Of a stretch of 64,000 bases of DNA, positions 7,757-16,634 are shown piece after piece. The notes under the pieces are model-generated. The model ran no database searches and was not told the origin of the DNA. It saw only the letters and a list, made by a program, of their open reading frames with translations. This DNA comes from a bacterium (lineage in GTDB: Bacteria > Bdellovibrionota > UBA1018): contig JAIEMT010000009.1 in assembly GCA_019751945.1 (NCBI GenBank), positions 30,953 through 94,952 on the forward strand. Reading direction: 5' to 3'. The position numbers were made by a program, and so were the translations under genes. Each line of letters opens with the position of its first letter. Position 1 is the first letter of the stretch.

Positions 7757-10550
7757 TTTTTAAGCCCTCCCTGGCTTTCTGATTTGCTAGCGCTTCTAGC
7801 GCTAACTTTTTCCAAAAATCATCGACCTTGCTTTCTGCAAGCTTTTTCAAAGTTTGTCCGGCAGTCGCGTAATCCTTGCGACTACCCGTTTTCTTCAAGG
7901 CGCGCGCATATTCAAACAAGGCCTTATTGCCGCTCTCACCAGATTGGATCGCGCGATTATAAGCCTTGGCAGCATCGCCCCACTTCTCTAACTTCACCAA
8001 AAGATCGGCTTCAGCCATGATCAGATTCGACATCGCTGGAGGAGGCATCACACCCAACGCTGCAGCAGGCCCCACCACCGATTTATTGAAGGCCGGCGCC
8101 GTTTGAAGATCGCGATAGAACCCAATAGCTGCTTCGTACTGTCCCAGCTCTGCTTGGAGACGCGCACTCCAGTAATGAAGACGGCTGAGCTCGTTTTGTT
8201 GAACTGATGCATTTCCAAACGGCACCAAAAGCGCCGCACGACTGACATGAGCTAAGGCCAACGCAGGCCGATCGCTCGCGTCGTCAATCAAGGCTTGAAT
8301 CAATTCCTTTTGGTACGCGTAGGAGGAGTCCGAGCTGACCTTGCTCAAGAGCTCTTGGATTTCACCTTCGGCCGAAGAGCCCTTTTGTACCCACAGGGCT
8401 TTGGCTTCAGCGTAGCTCTTCTCAGCTAGTTTCGCAGGGTCCTGCTCTCCTTCCGAAGTAGAAGCAGGAGAACGGCGGGCTACCACATTCTTTTCAACAT
8501 CTTTGTAAGCTGCGTCGAGATCGCGAGCCAAGCTACCCAAACCTAGGTGAGATGCCGCCAACGAAAGCTTCAGAAGGTAATCGGATTCTTCGATATAATT
8601 CACAAAGCCCGATTTCTTTTCCAAAATGTAGCGCTGCTTTTTCAGAATTTTTGACTTCTCTTGGTAGAAGACCAGAGCTTGATACTCATCACCCGACTCC
8701 AGAAGCTTCAACACTGAACGGCGCAGGAGCTTGCTGTAAAGTTCCGTCAAGAGTTGACGACCCTGAACACCCAAGGGCTGATCGAATTCAGAATTCACAT
8801 ACTGAATGGCTTCTTGTTCCTTCCCAAACGAAGTGAGACTTCGAACTCCGGCAAGGGTTCTAAACTCGTTGTACTTTTCCAAAGAAATTTCGCCGTTGCC
8901 GGAGAAATGCTTCGCTTCTTTGGACAGGAATGCCTGAGCCGATTCGACGTTAAAACCACCGTGATCTCCGCAAGGCATCAATCTCAAACGAGCCAACGTT
9001 GCTCCCGGACTGAATGGAAAGCGATTGATCGTATCAAAGAACCATTTGCGCGACTGTTCGACATCTTTGGGTTCCGATCTACGAGCGAAGATTTCACCTA
9101 AACGGAAGGTGGCTCTCCAACCACTCGGATGCGAAGGAAAGTTTTCTAGAAAACCTTTGAAGCCTTCTTCAGCCTTGGCGTATTCGCCAATCCAGTACAA
9201 CGCCTCCGCACGATTCAATGAAACAGTCGGAAACTCTTCCGACTCCTTCTTAAAACGGTCCATTCCCTTGAAGTACGCGGCCAAGGCGCTTTCATACTGC
9301 TTGCGATCTAAATAGAGGTCGCCCAACCGCATTGCCCCTTCTGCTTGATTCAGACGGGTGGGCGCCTCAAGTGAAACCCAGAGATATTCTTTTGCCGCGC
9401 GATCGGTTTCCTTCATCGCAAAGAGCGCTTCAGCAGCGCCCATGTGAAAAACCCAGCTCAGCTGATGTTTGGGATGGTAGTTCGTCAACCAGAGAAAATT
9501 TTCGAGGGCCAGGAGATACGTGTTCTTTTCCATCGCCTTCGTGGCCAAGAACATGGCCGATTGCACCGCCACTGCAGACTCGCGCACGTCCACCATGAGC
9601 TGGGCCAGAATCTGGTGCGCCTGTTCCTGGTAACCCAGTTTAATCAGGGCATTGGCTCTTAAGAATCGCATTTGATGACGAAACTCCGATTTCGGAAATT
9701 TCTCTTCGAAGAAGTCAATCGTGCGATTCACCAAGGCAGTTTTGCCTTGCGCATAGAGATCTAAAGCCAGGCGAATGTACTTCGCTTCTTCGGTCTCAGA
9801 CGTCGGCTTCAAATAAGTGTAGTTCGTGTCCGCTGTAGTCGAAGGCAGATACTTCGAAAGGACGAACTTCTGCCGAGCCGGACTGAACTGAAGAAAGATG
9901 TCCTTATCATCCTTCAAGGGTTCTTTACAAAAAGCCCCGATGTCTTCGATAGCGACCTTGATTTTCTGACTCGCAATCTTTCGATTGGCAATTTTCTTCG
10001 CGTGGTTCGCAGCCTTCTCGTAGGCTTGCTTCTCTTGGCGACGACGCTCAATGGTTCGCGCCTCAGCGAGGGTCGGGCCGCTCTTCACCCAGAAGTCGAC
10101 GACAAAGCTCGGGTTGTTCTTATCCGTATAGTCAAAATGCTCCATACTCGGATTGGCTAAAGCCAGGTTCCCTTCCGGAAACTTCCACTTCCCCACCACC
10201 CGAATGCCGTTAGGGAACTCCTTCAGTTGTAGGGAGGCAATTCGAGAATCTTTGAGACGAGCTTGGCGCTCCTGAATCCATTCCTGCTCCTGGCCCAAGG
10301 GGCAGCCCAGGTCGGCTAGGATCATGCCTTTTAAGAAAAGTTCAAAACCATCCGCCGTATCCTTCCAAGAGGGCTCAATGCCCGTATCCATTCGGAAGCT
10401 GAGTCGGGAGTGGGTTTTAAAGGTGTGAAGTTGGATTGCGTCACCACCCCAGGCCAGCGAGCTGGCAAGCGTCATAATAGACGTCACGGCCACAGCCAAG
10501 ATGGCTACAGCACGGGGCAGAACGGCATAACTAGTTTTCAAACTGAGCAT
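7749..10550 (-). CDS. Large secreted TPR-repeat protein heading the flagellar operon
   Basis: This is a 933-residue protein of unknown function. ATG 10550 is chosen because the signal peptide begins there (hydrophobic AVAILAVAVTSIMTLAS, AWG region), GGAG precedes it, and the sigma-54 promoter at 10,609-10,624 would lie inside a longer version. After about 200 residues of beta-rich sequence and a charged helical stretch (EARTIERRRQEKQAYEKA), the rest is a long series of TPR-like helix pairs, such as AAKEYLWVSLEAP, ALAAYFKGMDRF and AAIGFYRDLQTA. It is exported, probably to the periplasm or envelope. Co-transcription with the activator and rod genes suggests a role in flagellar envelope assembly, but no function is shown by the sequence. 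Confidence 0.8.
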   Translation of the reverse strand: MLSLKTSYAVLPRAVAILAVAVTSIMTLASSLAWGGDAIQLHTFKTHSRLSFRMDTGIEPSWKDTADGFELFLKGMILADLGCPLGQEQEWIQERQARLKDSRIASLQLKEFPNGIRVVGKWKFPEGNLALANPSMEHFDYTDKNNPSFVVDFWVKSGPTLAEARTIERRRQEKQAYEKAANHAKKIANRKIASQKIKVAIEDIGAFCKEPLKDDKDIFLQFSPARQKFVLSKYLPSTTADTNYTYLKPTSETEEAKYIRLALDLYAQGKTALVNRTIDFFEEKFPKSEFRHQMRFLRANALIKLGYQEQAHQILAQLMVDVRESAVAVQSAMFLATKAMEKNTYLLALENFLWLTNYHPKHQLSWVFHMGAAEALFAMKETDRAAKEYLWVSLEAPTRLNQAEGAMRLGDLYLDRKQYESALAAYFKGMDRFKKESEEFPTVSLNRAEALYWIGEYAKAEEGFKGFLENFPSHPSGWRATFRLGEIFARRSEPKDVEQSRKWFFDTINRFPFSPGATLARLRLMPCGDHGGFNVESAQAFLSKEAKHFSGNGEISLEKYNEFRTLAGVRSLTSFGKEQEAIQYVNSEFDQPLGVQGRQLLTELYSKLLRRSVLKLLESGDEYQALVFYQEKSKILKKQRYILEKKSGFVNYIEESDYLLKLSLAASHLGLGSLARDLDAAYKDVEKNVVARRSPASTSEGEQDPAKLAEKSYAEAKALWVQKGSSAEGEIQELLSKVSSDSSYAYQKELIQALIDDASDRPALALAHVSRAALLVPFGNASVQQNELSRLHYWSARLQAELGQYEAAIGFYRDLQTAPAFNKSVVGPAAALGVMPPPAMSNLIMAEADLLVKLEKWGDAAKAYNRAIQSGESGNKALFEYARALKKTGSRKDYATAGQTLKKLAESKVDDFWKKLALEALANQKAREGLKNE

Positions 10551-10608
10551 CTTGCTCTCCAACCCTCCATCCTCCTGATGAAGACTTAGAACGAAACAGG
10601 GACTACGT

Positions 10609-10624
10609 AGCAAACATGGTGCCA
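10609..10624 (-). promoter_or_regulatory. Sigma-54 promoter for the TPR/activator/flgB-fliI operon
   Basis: On the minus strand the sequence is TGGCACCATGTTTGCT. It has the invariant GG (10623-10622) and GC (10611-10610) separated by exactly 10 bases, and matches the TGGCAC/TTGC consensus. The predicted start site is near 10,598, giving a leader of about 48 nt before ATG 10550. This is the best sigma-54 site in the window and fits the sigma-54 activator encoded two genes down. Confidence 0.85.
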
Positions 10625-10761
10625 GGTAAAAAAGATCTGCCGGAAAAGACTTCCAAAAGGCAGAAGCTTCCGACATCGTAGGAAAATCAGTCTCGGCAGG
10701 TTTTTGCTTCGGGGTAAGTTCGAACTCGGAGAATTTTGACCATTCGTCAGGAATACAACAG

Positions 10762-10790
10762 TTTACGCCGAGACTTTGACGGTTTAGATT
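10762..10790 (+). promoter_or_regulatory. Possible sigma-70-type promoter for the lipoprotein-mla operon
   Basis: TTTACG and TAGATT are separated by 17 bases, each matching four of six consensus positions. The predicted start site (near 10,797) leaves a very short leader before ATG 10811, so the assignment is weak. Confidence 0.3.
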
Positions 10791-10810
10791 AGTAGGACGG
10801 ACTACACGAA

Positions 10811-11359
10811 ATGCAAAAGCAGATCCTCGTTACCCTCATTCTGATTTTGGCTCCCGGTTGCAGCCTTTTCTTTGGAAATATTCAACCCACCTCTAAGAAG
10901 GCGGACAGCTACGACGTGCTCGACCTGACGGGAATGGGTTGGCAACATTTGGCTTCTGCGTCTTCCGCCAAGTTAGAAGAGGGCGAAGAAAAGGAAACCA
11001 ACCTCGGATCCGATCGCTCTTATCAATCCAAGAAGACGGGCAACACGATTTCGATCAATTCCACCTGCCGCCCTTCAACGGAATATAATGGACGCAAAAC
11101 CGAGGAACTCACAAAAGCACTGCTCTTAGGAATCACGCATGTGAATTCGCGTGAAGAACAGAACATCAAAATTTCTGAAATCACCGCTCTTCAAACCACG
11201 ATTCACGGCAAGCTCAGCGGAGAACCCGTCAAGATTAGGACAGTCGTTTTGAAAAAGCAGGAATGCGTCTACGATTTGATGTATATCTCCCGCCCGGAAA
11301 AATTTAACACTGAGCTGCCGACCTTTACGCAATTTGTCAGTTCGCTCCGCCTACATTGA
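10811..11359 (+). CDS. Putative lipoprotein upstream of the mla operon
   Basis: The 182-residue product has a short signal sequence ending in the lipobox LAPGC (Cys at about residue 17), so it should be lipidated and periplasm-facing. The rest is polar and beta-rich with two further cysteines (STCRPS near 85 and KQECVYD near 152) that could form a disulfide. No family is recognised. The gene ends 18 bp before mlaE on the same strand, so it is probably expressed with the lipid-transport genes. Whether it takes part in lipid transport is inference from position only. Confidence 0.7.
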   Translation: MQKQILVTLILILAPGCSLFFGNIQPTSKKADSYDVLDLTGMGWQHLASASSAKLEEGEEKETNLGSDRSYQSKKTGNTISINSTCRPSTEYNGRKTEELTKALLLGITHVNSREEQNIKISEITALQTTIHGKLSGEPVKIRTVVLKKQECVYDLMYISRPEKFNTELPTFTQFVSSLRLH

Positions 11360-11377
11360 TGTAAAATAGAAGTCACC

Positions 11378-12208
11378 ATGGAAACCGTCCGGAATCTCTT
11401 GTTCAAGATTCCTCTCGCAGAAAGTTTCATTCACGCTTTAGGCCAGCGCACCGTGCGCTTGGTTCAGTTTGCCGGCGGCTTCGGTTATCTGAGTTACCAA
11501 ATCCTTCGCGAGCTCTTTCGCCCCCCCTATCATTTCCGTCTAGTGGTTCAGGAAATCATGACCATCGGAATCCAATCCTTCATGCTGGTCGCGGTTACCG
11601 CGATAGCTACGGGTTCGGTGATGGCGCTGCAATTTGGAAATGGTTTAGCAAAATTTGGTGGCACGCTTTACGTTCCGAAGCTCGTTGCTCTCGCCATTGC
11701 TCGCGAAATGGGCCCCGTGTTTACGAGCCTTCTTTTGGCCGGAAGAATTGGTTCCGGTATTGCTGCTGAAGTCGCTTCGATGAAAGTGACCCAACAGATC
11801 GACGCCATTCGAGCCTTGGGCACTAGCCCCATTAAACGCATCGTGATCCCCAAGGTGATGGCCAGTCTGATTGCAGTTCCGCTTCTGACTTTATTTGCGG
11901 ACTACATCGGAATCTTGGGCGCCGTTTTGATTTCTCTGCACGAAATGAAAATCCCCGTCGAGTTTTTTCTTTCCAAAGTGGTGGAAACTCTGCGAGTGTA
12001 CGACCTCTTCACAGGGCTGCTAAAAACAGTGGTTTTTGCGCTGTTTATTTCCATTACCGCTTGTTGGAAAGGATTGAATACCGAAGGCGGAACTCAAGGC
12101 GTCGGCAATGCCACGACTTGGGTGGTGGTGACATCGAGTATCTTCATCATGATCAGCGATTTCTTTTTAACAAAAATTTTCATCCTGACTGTTTACCCGA
12201 GGTACTGA
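11378..12208 (+). CDS. mlaE: MlaE-type ABC transporter permease
   Basis: This is the inner-membrane permease of the Mla/MCE-type system that moves phospholipids between the membranes. The 276-residue protein has about five or six hydrophobic segments. It carries the family region ALAIAREMGPVFTSLLLAGRIGSGIAAE (residues about 104-131) and the following MKVTQQIDAIRALGTSPIKR. It is followed directly by the ATPase and MCE genes, giving the order mlaE-mlaF-mlaD. The stop codon is 2 bp before the proposed TTG start of mlaF. Confidence 0.95.
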   Translation: METVRNLLFKIPLAESFIHALGQRTVRLVQFAGGFGYLSYQILRELFRPPYHFRLVVQEIMTIGIQSFMLVAVTAIATGSVMALQFGNGLAKFGGTLYVPKLVALAIAREMGPVFTSLLLAGRIGSGIAAEVASMKVTQQIDAIRALGTSPIKRIVIPKVMASLIAVPLLTLFADYIGILGAVLISLHEMKIPVEFFLSKVVETLRVYDLFTGLLKTVVFALFISITACWKGLNTEGGTQGVGNATTWVVVTSSIFIMISDFFLTKIFILTVYPRY

Positions 12209-12210
12209 AC

Positions 12211-12966
12211 TTGGCAGCAACGAAAGCTTCCCATGAAGTCGTTCTGAACGTACGAGGCATTCATAAAACGTTCGGGAACAAACGCGTTCACCAAGGCGTT
12301 TCATTTGATTTGCGGGCAGGAGAAATACTCGGCCTGTTCGGCGGCTCTGGCAGCGGGAAGAGCGTCATTCTAAGATCGATCATCGGTCTGGAAAAACCCG
12401 ACCAAGGTGAAATTCTTTTCGAAGATCTCAACATTGTCGATCTCACCGAAGACGAACTCATGAAGGTTCGAACTCGAATCGGATACGTTTTTCAGAACGG
12501 CGCGTTATTCGATTCTTTGACGGTTGAGGAAAATCTTTCCTACCCTCTCAAGGCTCACACGAATTTTAATCCGCACCAAATTCACGAACGCGTGAACCAA
12601 ATGCTCGAGCTGATTGACATGAAAAACAGCAATCAACTCCTTCCGAACGAACTTTCCGGAGGGATGCAAAAGCGCGCTGGGCTTGCTCGTGCGATCATTC
12701 TCGAACCCAAAATCATTCTCTTTGACGAACCCACTGCGGGTCTCGACCCCGTGAACACGAAGCGCCTCATCGACAATGTCAAAAAATTGAAGTCGACGGG
12801 AATCACCGGCATTTTTGTCACCCACGATATTCCGACGGCGTTCGAAATTGCTGACCGAATTGCCATTCTCTACAATGGAAAGATCCATACTCTGGATACT
12901 GTTGAGAACATCAAGAAGTCGAAGGACGAGATCGTACAATCATTTATTTCGGGAGCGCTGGAGTAA
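12211..12966 (+). CDS. mlaF: MlaF-type ABC transporter ATPase
   Basis: This is the ATP-binding subunit energising the MlaE permease. The 251-residue protein has Walker A GGSGSGKS at about 44-51, the signature LSGGMQKRAGLARA and Walker B IILFDEPTAGLDP. TTG 12211 is chosen as start because GAGG lies 8 bases upstream, it follows the mlaE stop directly, and the ABC fold begins soon after (VLNVRGIHKTFG). Longer in-frame extensions run back into mlaE and translate to unrelated sequence. Confidence 0.94.
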   Translation: MAATKASHEVVLNVRGIHKTFGNKRVHQGVSFDLRAGEILGLFGGSGSGKSVILRSIIGLEKPDQGEILFEDLNIVDLTEDELMKVRTRIGYVFQNGALFDSLTVEENLSYPLKAHTNFNPHQIHERVNQMLELIDMKNSNQLLPNELSGGMQKRAGLARAIILEPKIILFDEPTAGLDPVNTKRLIDNVKKLKSTGITGIFVTHDIPTAFEIADRIAILYNGKIHTLDTVENIKKSKDEIVQSFISGALE

Positions 12967-12980
12967 GGATAGTTACTTAA

Positions 12981-13781
12981 ATGAAGAAGCTAGACGTCGA
13001 AGTTAAAGTTGGAATTTTTATCACGCTGGGCACTACACTGGCCATGCTCTCGCTCATTTTCTTAGGCGGGGTGGATAGCTTCTTCTCGCGTTACAACCGC
13101 TACTACACCCACTTTGAATCTGTCGATGGCTTAGTCAGCGGCGCCAAGATTGTATTAGGCGGAATTCAAATCGGAACGATTGAAGAAATTAGTTTTGATT
13201 CGAAGCAGGGCAATGTCGTCGTGAAACTGAAAGTCTTCAAGCGCTACGAAGCTATTTTGAAAAAAGACACGATGGCCGAGATTCTCACCCAAGGGGTTTT
13301 GGGCGATAAATTCATTTCCCTCACCACCAACAGCACGGAGCCCGACATGCTCGCCGAGGGTGCGGAAATTCCCGCAAAGCCCACTCGCGATATCTCTCAG
13401 TTTCTCTCCAAAGGAGATCAGCTCCTAGTTTCCCTCGATAGCATCGCCAAGAGTGTCGACGCGATTTTGAAATCGTTTCAGAAAAATAATCGCAACGAAA
13501 TCGTATTTGAAAATCTGGCAGTGCTCTCTAAAAACTTGGGCGCTTCCAGCGATAACTTTAAAAAGAGCATCGGTCATTTAGAAGGCATCTTAGACAAGGT
13601 CAACAGCGGCCAAGGCACCCTCGGCGCGTTGGTCAACGATCCGGGTCTGTATGATGATGTGCGCGCCCTCTTTGGCGGCGCGAATCGCAACCGCATTGTT
13701 CGCAACCTCGTTCGCCAAACCGTTCAAAGTAACGAAGAAGCCGACGCTGCAAACGCTCGTCGCGGTAAAAAAGAACGCTAA
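12981..13781 (+). CDS. mlaD: MlaD-type MCE-domain substrate-binding protein
   Basis: The 266-residue protein has one N-terminal transmembrane anchor (about 9-29) and an MCE domain beginning FESVDGLVSGAKIVLGGIQIG (about 43-63). A helical C-terminal region follows. It is the periplasmic lipid-binding subunit of the MlaEFD complex. It lies 14 bp after mlaF. Its TAA stop overlaps the stop of the convergent lipoprotein gene (shared CTAA), so the two genes have no space between them. Confidence 0.93.
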   Translation: MKKLDVEVKVGIFITLGTTLAMLSLIFLGGVDSFFSRYNRYYTHFESVDGLVSGAKIVLGGIQIGTIEEISFDSKQGNVVVKLKVFKRYEAILKKDTMAEILTQGVLGDKFISLTTNSTEPDMLAEGAEIPAKPTRDISQFLSKGDQLLVSLDSIAKSVDAILKSFQKNNRNEIVFENLAVLSKNLGASSDNFKKSIGHLEGILDKVNSGQGTLGALVNDPGLYDDVRALFGGANRNRIVRNLVRQTVQSNEEADAANARRGKKER

Positions 13782-14329
13782 TTCTGTGAGGACACTCGCG
13801 GATTGATTCGACACTCCACGCGCTGAGTGAATTTGGCATTTCCCGAATAAGAGTAAATGGTCGTCGGAGTGGTTTCGAGCACCCAAGGGGTATCTTCTAC
13901 AATCGTTACCGAACCCGCGGATCCCGCACTTTCCAAAGGGCGATCGTTGTAACCCGTGTAAGCGGAGAAATCCAAAGACACCTCTGAAAACTCCCGAAGC
14001 TTGGTTTGATAGATATCCAAAGTCATCTTCGCTTGGTAATCGCCCACCGTGCTCACTAACTCGAGTTCCTTCGGGGTGGATTCGGATCCAAACTCAAAAA
14101 CTACTTCCGAGGGAGCAGAAGCTTCCACAGGAAAGTCCGAACGCTCGACTTTGTAAGTCTGTCGACAAACCAGCTTGGCTGTTCTAGGAGCCAAAAGTTC
14201 CGGCGCTAAAATCTTCACCTGCGCCTCACCCACCACGCCCGGAACTGCTTTGACTTTGGTGACCTTGCCACCGCAACCGGCGATTCCGAACCCTGCGCAA
14301 ACCATCATTATATAAGGAAGCTTCTTCAT
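13778..14329 (-). CDS. Putative lipoprotein of unknown function
   Basis: The 183-residue product begins MKKLPYIMMV and has the lipobox GIAGC (Cys at about residue 19), followed by Gly-Gly. The mature part is beta-rich, with a second Cys pair (RQ region near 56 and EC near 173) and no recognisable domain. GGAGGG lies 6 bases upstream of the ATG. It is a single gene facing mlaD tail to tail. Its upstream region (14,330-14,520) holds inverted repeats that could be operator sites. Confidence 0.7.
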   Translation of the reverse strand: MKKLPYIMMVCAGFGIAGCGGKVTKVKAVPGVVGEAQVKILAPELLAPRTAKLVCRQTYKVERSDFPVEASAPSEVVFEFGSESTPKELELVSTVGDYQAKMTLDIYQTKLREFSEVSLDFSAYTGYNDRPLESAGSAGSVTIVEDTPWVLETTPTTIYSYSGNAKFTQRVECRINPRVSSQN

Positions 14330-14418
14330 GCCCTCCTTATATAGCGCAATGCGACATATAACAAACTGTTTACATGCAGTATATTAAGTGTCTGAATTTA
14401 TTTAATTAAATCTACGAG

Positions 14419-14461
14419 ATCACCCGTCCCGGGGCGAGTGATAGTACTGTATTAGTACTAT
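14419..14461. promoter_or_regulatory. Adjacent inverted repeats upstream of the lipoprotein gene
   Basis: Two inverted repeats lie end to end. ATCAC-C-CG and CG-A-GTGAT flank TCCCGGGG (14,419-14,442), and ATAGTAC/GTACTAT are separated by 7 bases (14,441-14,461). A palindrome TTTAATTAAA is at 14,401-14,410. They resemble operator half-sites for the minus-strand gene starting at 14,329; no protein is assigned. Confidence 0.35.
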
Positions 14462-14517
14462 TTACTTTCAACCAATGAATTACAGTCACCGATCGAAACC
14501 GGCAGCACCGTCTTCCC

Positions 14518-14560
14518 AAAAAAGAACCCCCGAAGCAGCATCCAGCCACTCCAGGGGTTC
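14518..14560 (-). terminator. Rho-independent terminator of the second sigma-54 activator gene
   Basis: On the minus strand a 12-bp stem (GAACCCCTGGAG with CTTCGGGGGTTC, including wobble pairs) is closed by a 13-nt loop and followed by TTTTTT. It lies about 25 bp after the stop at 14,585. This is the clearest conventional terminator in the window. Confidence 0.88.
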
Positions 14561-14584
14561 CTATCTACATCAACTGATTTGAGC

Positions 14585-15703
14585 TTAGTTCTCGAGAATT
14601 TCTCCGCCATTGCCATTCGAAGACGAATTCATGGCAGCGATGGCCTGAGCGTTGATTTCCATCGTATCTAGAGCTTCTTCGCTGACGCCACCCTTTGAAA
14701 CCGGGATGATCATTCCGCGCTTACGGAGCTTCTCAACAAGGGTCGTGCGGTTCATCTTCAAGAGTTCGCTTGCGCGATTCTTGTTGTTGCCCGTACGAGC
14801 CAGAGCTTGATCGATCAAATGATTTTCAAACGCAGCAACGATGTTCTTCAGATCCACGCCCGAGTTCGGAAGAACCATTCTCGGAAATTCTGAAGCCGAC
14901 AGAGCACCTGCGCCCGCCGGACGACCTTCAGCGTACTTCTGGAAGATGCGGTGTGGGAGGTCCCCTAAGTCCACCGTGCCTTGTCCCTTGAGAATCACGA
15001 TACGTTCCATGAGGTTTTCAAGCTCACGAACGTTTCCCGGCCAGTCGTACGCCATCAGGGCTTCCAAAATCTGACCCGATGGAGCTTCAACGGAATGACC
15101 GGTCAGCTCGTTAAACTGTTTTACGAAATGTTGAATGAGTAGCGGAATATCCGTCTTTCTTTCACGTAATGACGGAATCTTCAGTGGAATCACATTTAAG
15201 CGGTAGTAGAGATCTTCGCGAAATTCCTTCTTTTGAACCGCTTCTTCTAAATTGCGATTGGTAGCTGCGACGATACGAACGTCGACTTCAATCGTCTTAG
15301 AAGAACCGACCGCTTCAAACTGCTTGGTCTGAAGTACTCGTAGAAGTTTCACTTGCAGATGAAGAGGCATCTCGCCGATTTCATCCAAGAAGATCGTTCC
15401 ACCTTGGGCAGATTCGAAACGACCTTGGCGATTTTGCATCGCCCCGGTAAATGCGCCCTTCATGTGTCCGAAAAGTTCGGCTTCGAGAAGTTCAGAGGGT
15501 ATTGCGCCACAGTTCACGATCACCATCGGTTTAGAAGCTCTGTTCGAACTCTCATGAATCGCTCGAGCTACTAATTCCTTACCGGTGCCGCTTTCGCCTG
15601 TAATCAATACCGTGCTGTCTGTCTGGGCCAGCTTTTCGATTGTTTTGAATAGATTCTGAATTGCTAAACTTTCACCCACTAGTGGTGACTGAAATGTGAG
15701 CAT
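14585..15703 (-). CDS. Sigma-54-dependent transcription activator, receiver-less
   Basis: The 372-residue enhancer-binding protein has an intact AAA+ domain: [14 protein letters not shown], Walker [10 protein letters not shown], sensor AATNRNL and [10 protein letters not shown] Fis-type helix-turn-helix follows ([20 protein letters not shown], about residues 305-324). An extra polar tail of about 45 residues, rich in Ser/Asn/Gly, follows the DNA-binding helix. No receiver or FleQ-type N-terminal domain is present; the AAA+ core starts at residue 8 or so. ATG 15703 with GGGGAG five bases upstream is preferred over the adjacent TTG. Its target genes cannot be told from position; a flagellar or developmental role is possible. 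Confidence 0.85.
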   Translation of the reverse strand: MLTFQSPLVGESLAIQNLFKTIEKLAQTDSTVLITGESGTGKELVARAIHESSNRASKPMVIVNCGAIPSELLEAELFGHMKGAFTGAMQNRQGRFESAQGGTIFLDEIGEMPLHLQVKLLRVLQTKQFEAVGSSKTIEVDVRIVAATNRNLEEAVQKKEFREDLYYRLNVIPLKIPSLRERKTDIPLLIQHFVKQFNELTGHSVEAPSGQILEALMAYDWPGNVRELENLMERIVILKGQGTVDLGDLPHRIFQKYAEGRPAGAGALSASEFPRMVLPNSGVDLKNIVAAFENHLIDQALARTGNNKNRASELLKMNRTTLVEKLRKRGMIIPVSKGGVSEEALDTMEINAQAIAAMNSSSNGNGGEILEN

Positions 15704-15777
15704 CAATGCTCCCCCCTTTTAAACCCGTCCTTGAGTCCTACAGGTATTGGACGTAATGTCCGCAACCCACATCTAAA

Positions 15778-15806
15778 AGGCTAAGCAAAGATTGCCGACC
15801 TGTCAA
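15778..15806 (-). promoter_or_regulatory. Sigma-70-type promoter of the second sigma-54 activator
   Basis: On the minus strand a perfect TTGACA (15806-15801) is 17 bases from TAGCCT (15783-15778). A small inverted repeat GGAC-GTAAT-GTCC (15,749-15,761) lies in the leader. Confidence 0.45.
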
Positions 15807-15932
15807 AAAATTTTGTACGATTTTTTGGCGCTAAACGACCTTTTGACCGGTGCGTCTTAAACTGAGGCAATTTATCTAAGAATTCCGAAAAGATGGCCAC
15901 TTCCGCCATTTATTACCTTTTCGTTATTTTAT

Positions 15933-16400
15933 TTAAAAAGACCAGCCCAGGGAGAGGCCGCCCCAGGGCTGAAAGGTATTTCCGCCAAAGAAACCATAGG
16001 CGGTCAAACGAACCAGGAACCCTGCGTCGCTTCGAACTTCATAACCCAAACCAACGTTGCCTACCACTGACGAAGACGTCCGAAGGTCTCCAAAAATGGT
16101 GTTCAATGTACTCGAGCCGAAGATTGTCACCCCAGCCGTAAGGTAGAGAGAGCTCTGCTCTTTCAAAAAGTAATAGTTTACATAGGCAGGAAAGGCAGAA
16201 GAATTCCAAACTGTAGTACCAAAACCAATCCCAGCAACAAGAGACTCATCGACGGCTCGGTCGTAATTTATAGACCAGATCCCCGCATGCCCCATAACTT
16301 CCAAACTCATCGCATTCGGATTCGTCACCCGAGTATTTTCCGCCCGAGCAGAAAGAGAAACCACCAACCCCGCCAACACCACGAAAAGAATCTTTTTCAT
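15933..16400 (-). CDS. Small outer-membrane beta-barrel-like protein
   Basis: The 155-residue product has a signal peptide (MKKILFVVLAGLVVSLSARA, cleavage after ARA). The mature part has alternating hydrophobic/polar strands with many aromatics and Gly, ending in GGLSLGWSF. A C-terminal Phe is typical of outer-membrane barrels. About 135 mature residues would suit an 8-stranded barrel. ATG 16400 is favoured over the preceding GTG because GGGAG is 6 bases upstream. The start overlaps the stop of the small membrane protein, so it is co-translated with that gene and lies downstream of metK. Confidence 0.7.
   Translation of the reverse strand: MKKILFVVLAGLVVSLSARAENTRVTNPNAMSLEVMGHAGIWSINYDRAVDESLVAGIGFGTTVWNSSAFPAYVNYYFLKEQSSLYLTAGVTIFGSSTLNTIFGDLRTSSSVVGNVGLGYEVRSDAGFLVRLTAYGFFGGNTFQPWGGLSLGWSF
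15934..15971 (-). terminator. Probable terminator overlapping the 3' end of the beta-barrel gene
   Basis: CAGCCC and GGGCTG form the outer stem with an inner GGG/CCC, followed on the minus strand by GTCTTTTT. The hairpin is inside the last codons, and the T run contains the stop codon. Confidence 0.5.
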
Positions 16401-16633
16401 CACTGTCTCCCAATCTGGCCTACGCCTAGAAATTTACCGACCCAGCGGTCAGCGTTTCGATCACCTCGGGTGATAACCCAAACTAAACTTAAAATAACGA
16501 GTACGGCACTCAGAAATAAAACCCATCGATAGGAAGGTTTTTTCTTACGTCGAAAATAAATACCCAGATCCACCAGAACTATGGCCAGCGGTACTGCCCA
16601 GTAGGGAAAGAAGCGTACAAGGTTATAGAGCAC
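16400..16633 (-). CDS. Small two-helix membrane protein
   Basis: The 77-residue protein has two predicted transmembrane helices (about 10-27 and 37-56) with a basic loop RRKKKPSYR between them, suggesting a cytoplasmic loop. It starts directly after the metK stop and its stop overlaps the next start, so it sits in a metK operon. No family is recognised. Confidence 0.6.
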   Translation of the reverse strand: MLYNLVRFFPYWAVPLAIVLVDLGIYFRRKKKPSYRWVLFLSAVLVILSLVWVITRGDRNADRWVGKFLGVGQIGRQ

Positions 16634-16634
16634 G

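Noticed and set aside
10551..10676. 42-residue N-terminal extension of the TPR protein
   Set aside because: It would place the sigma-54 promoter inside the gene and put extra sequence before a normal signal peptide.
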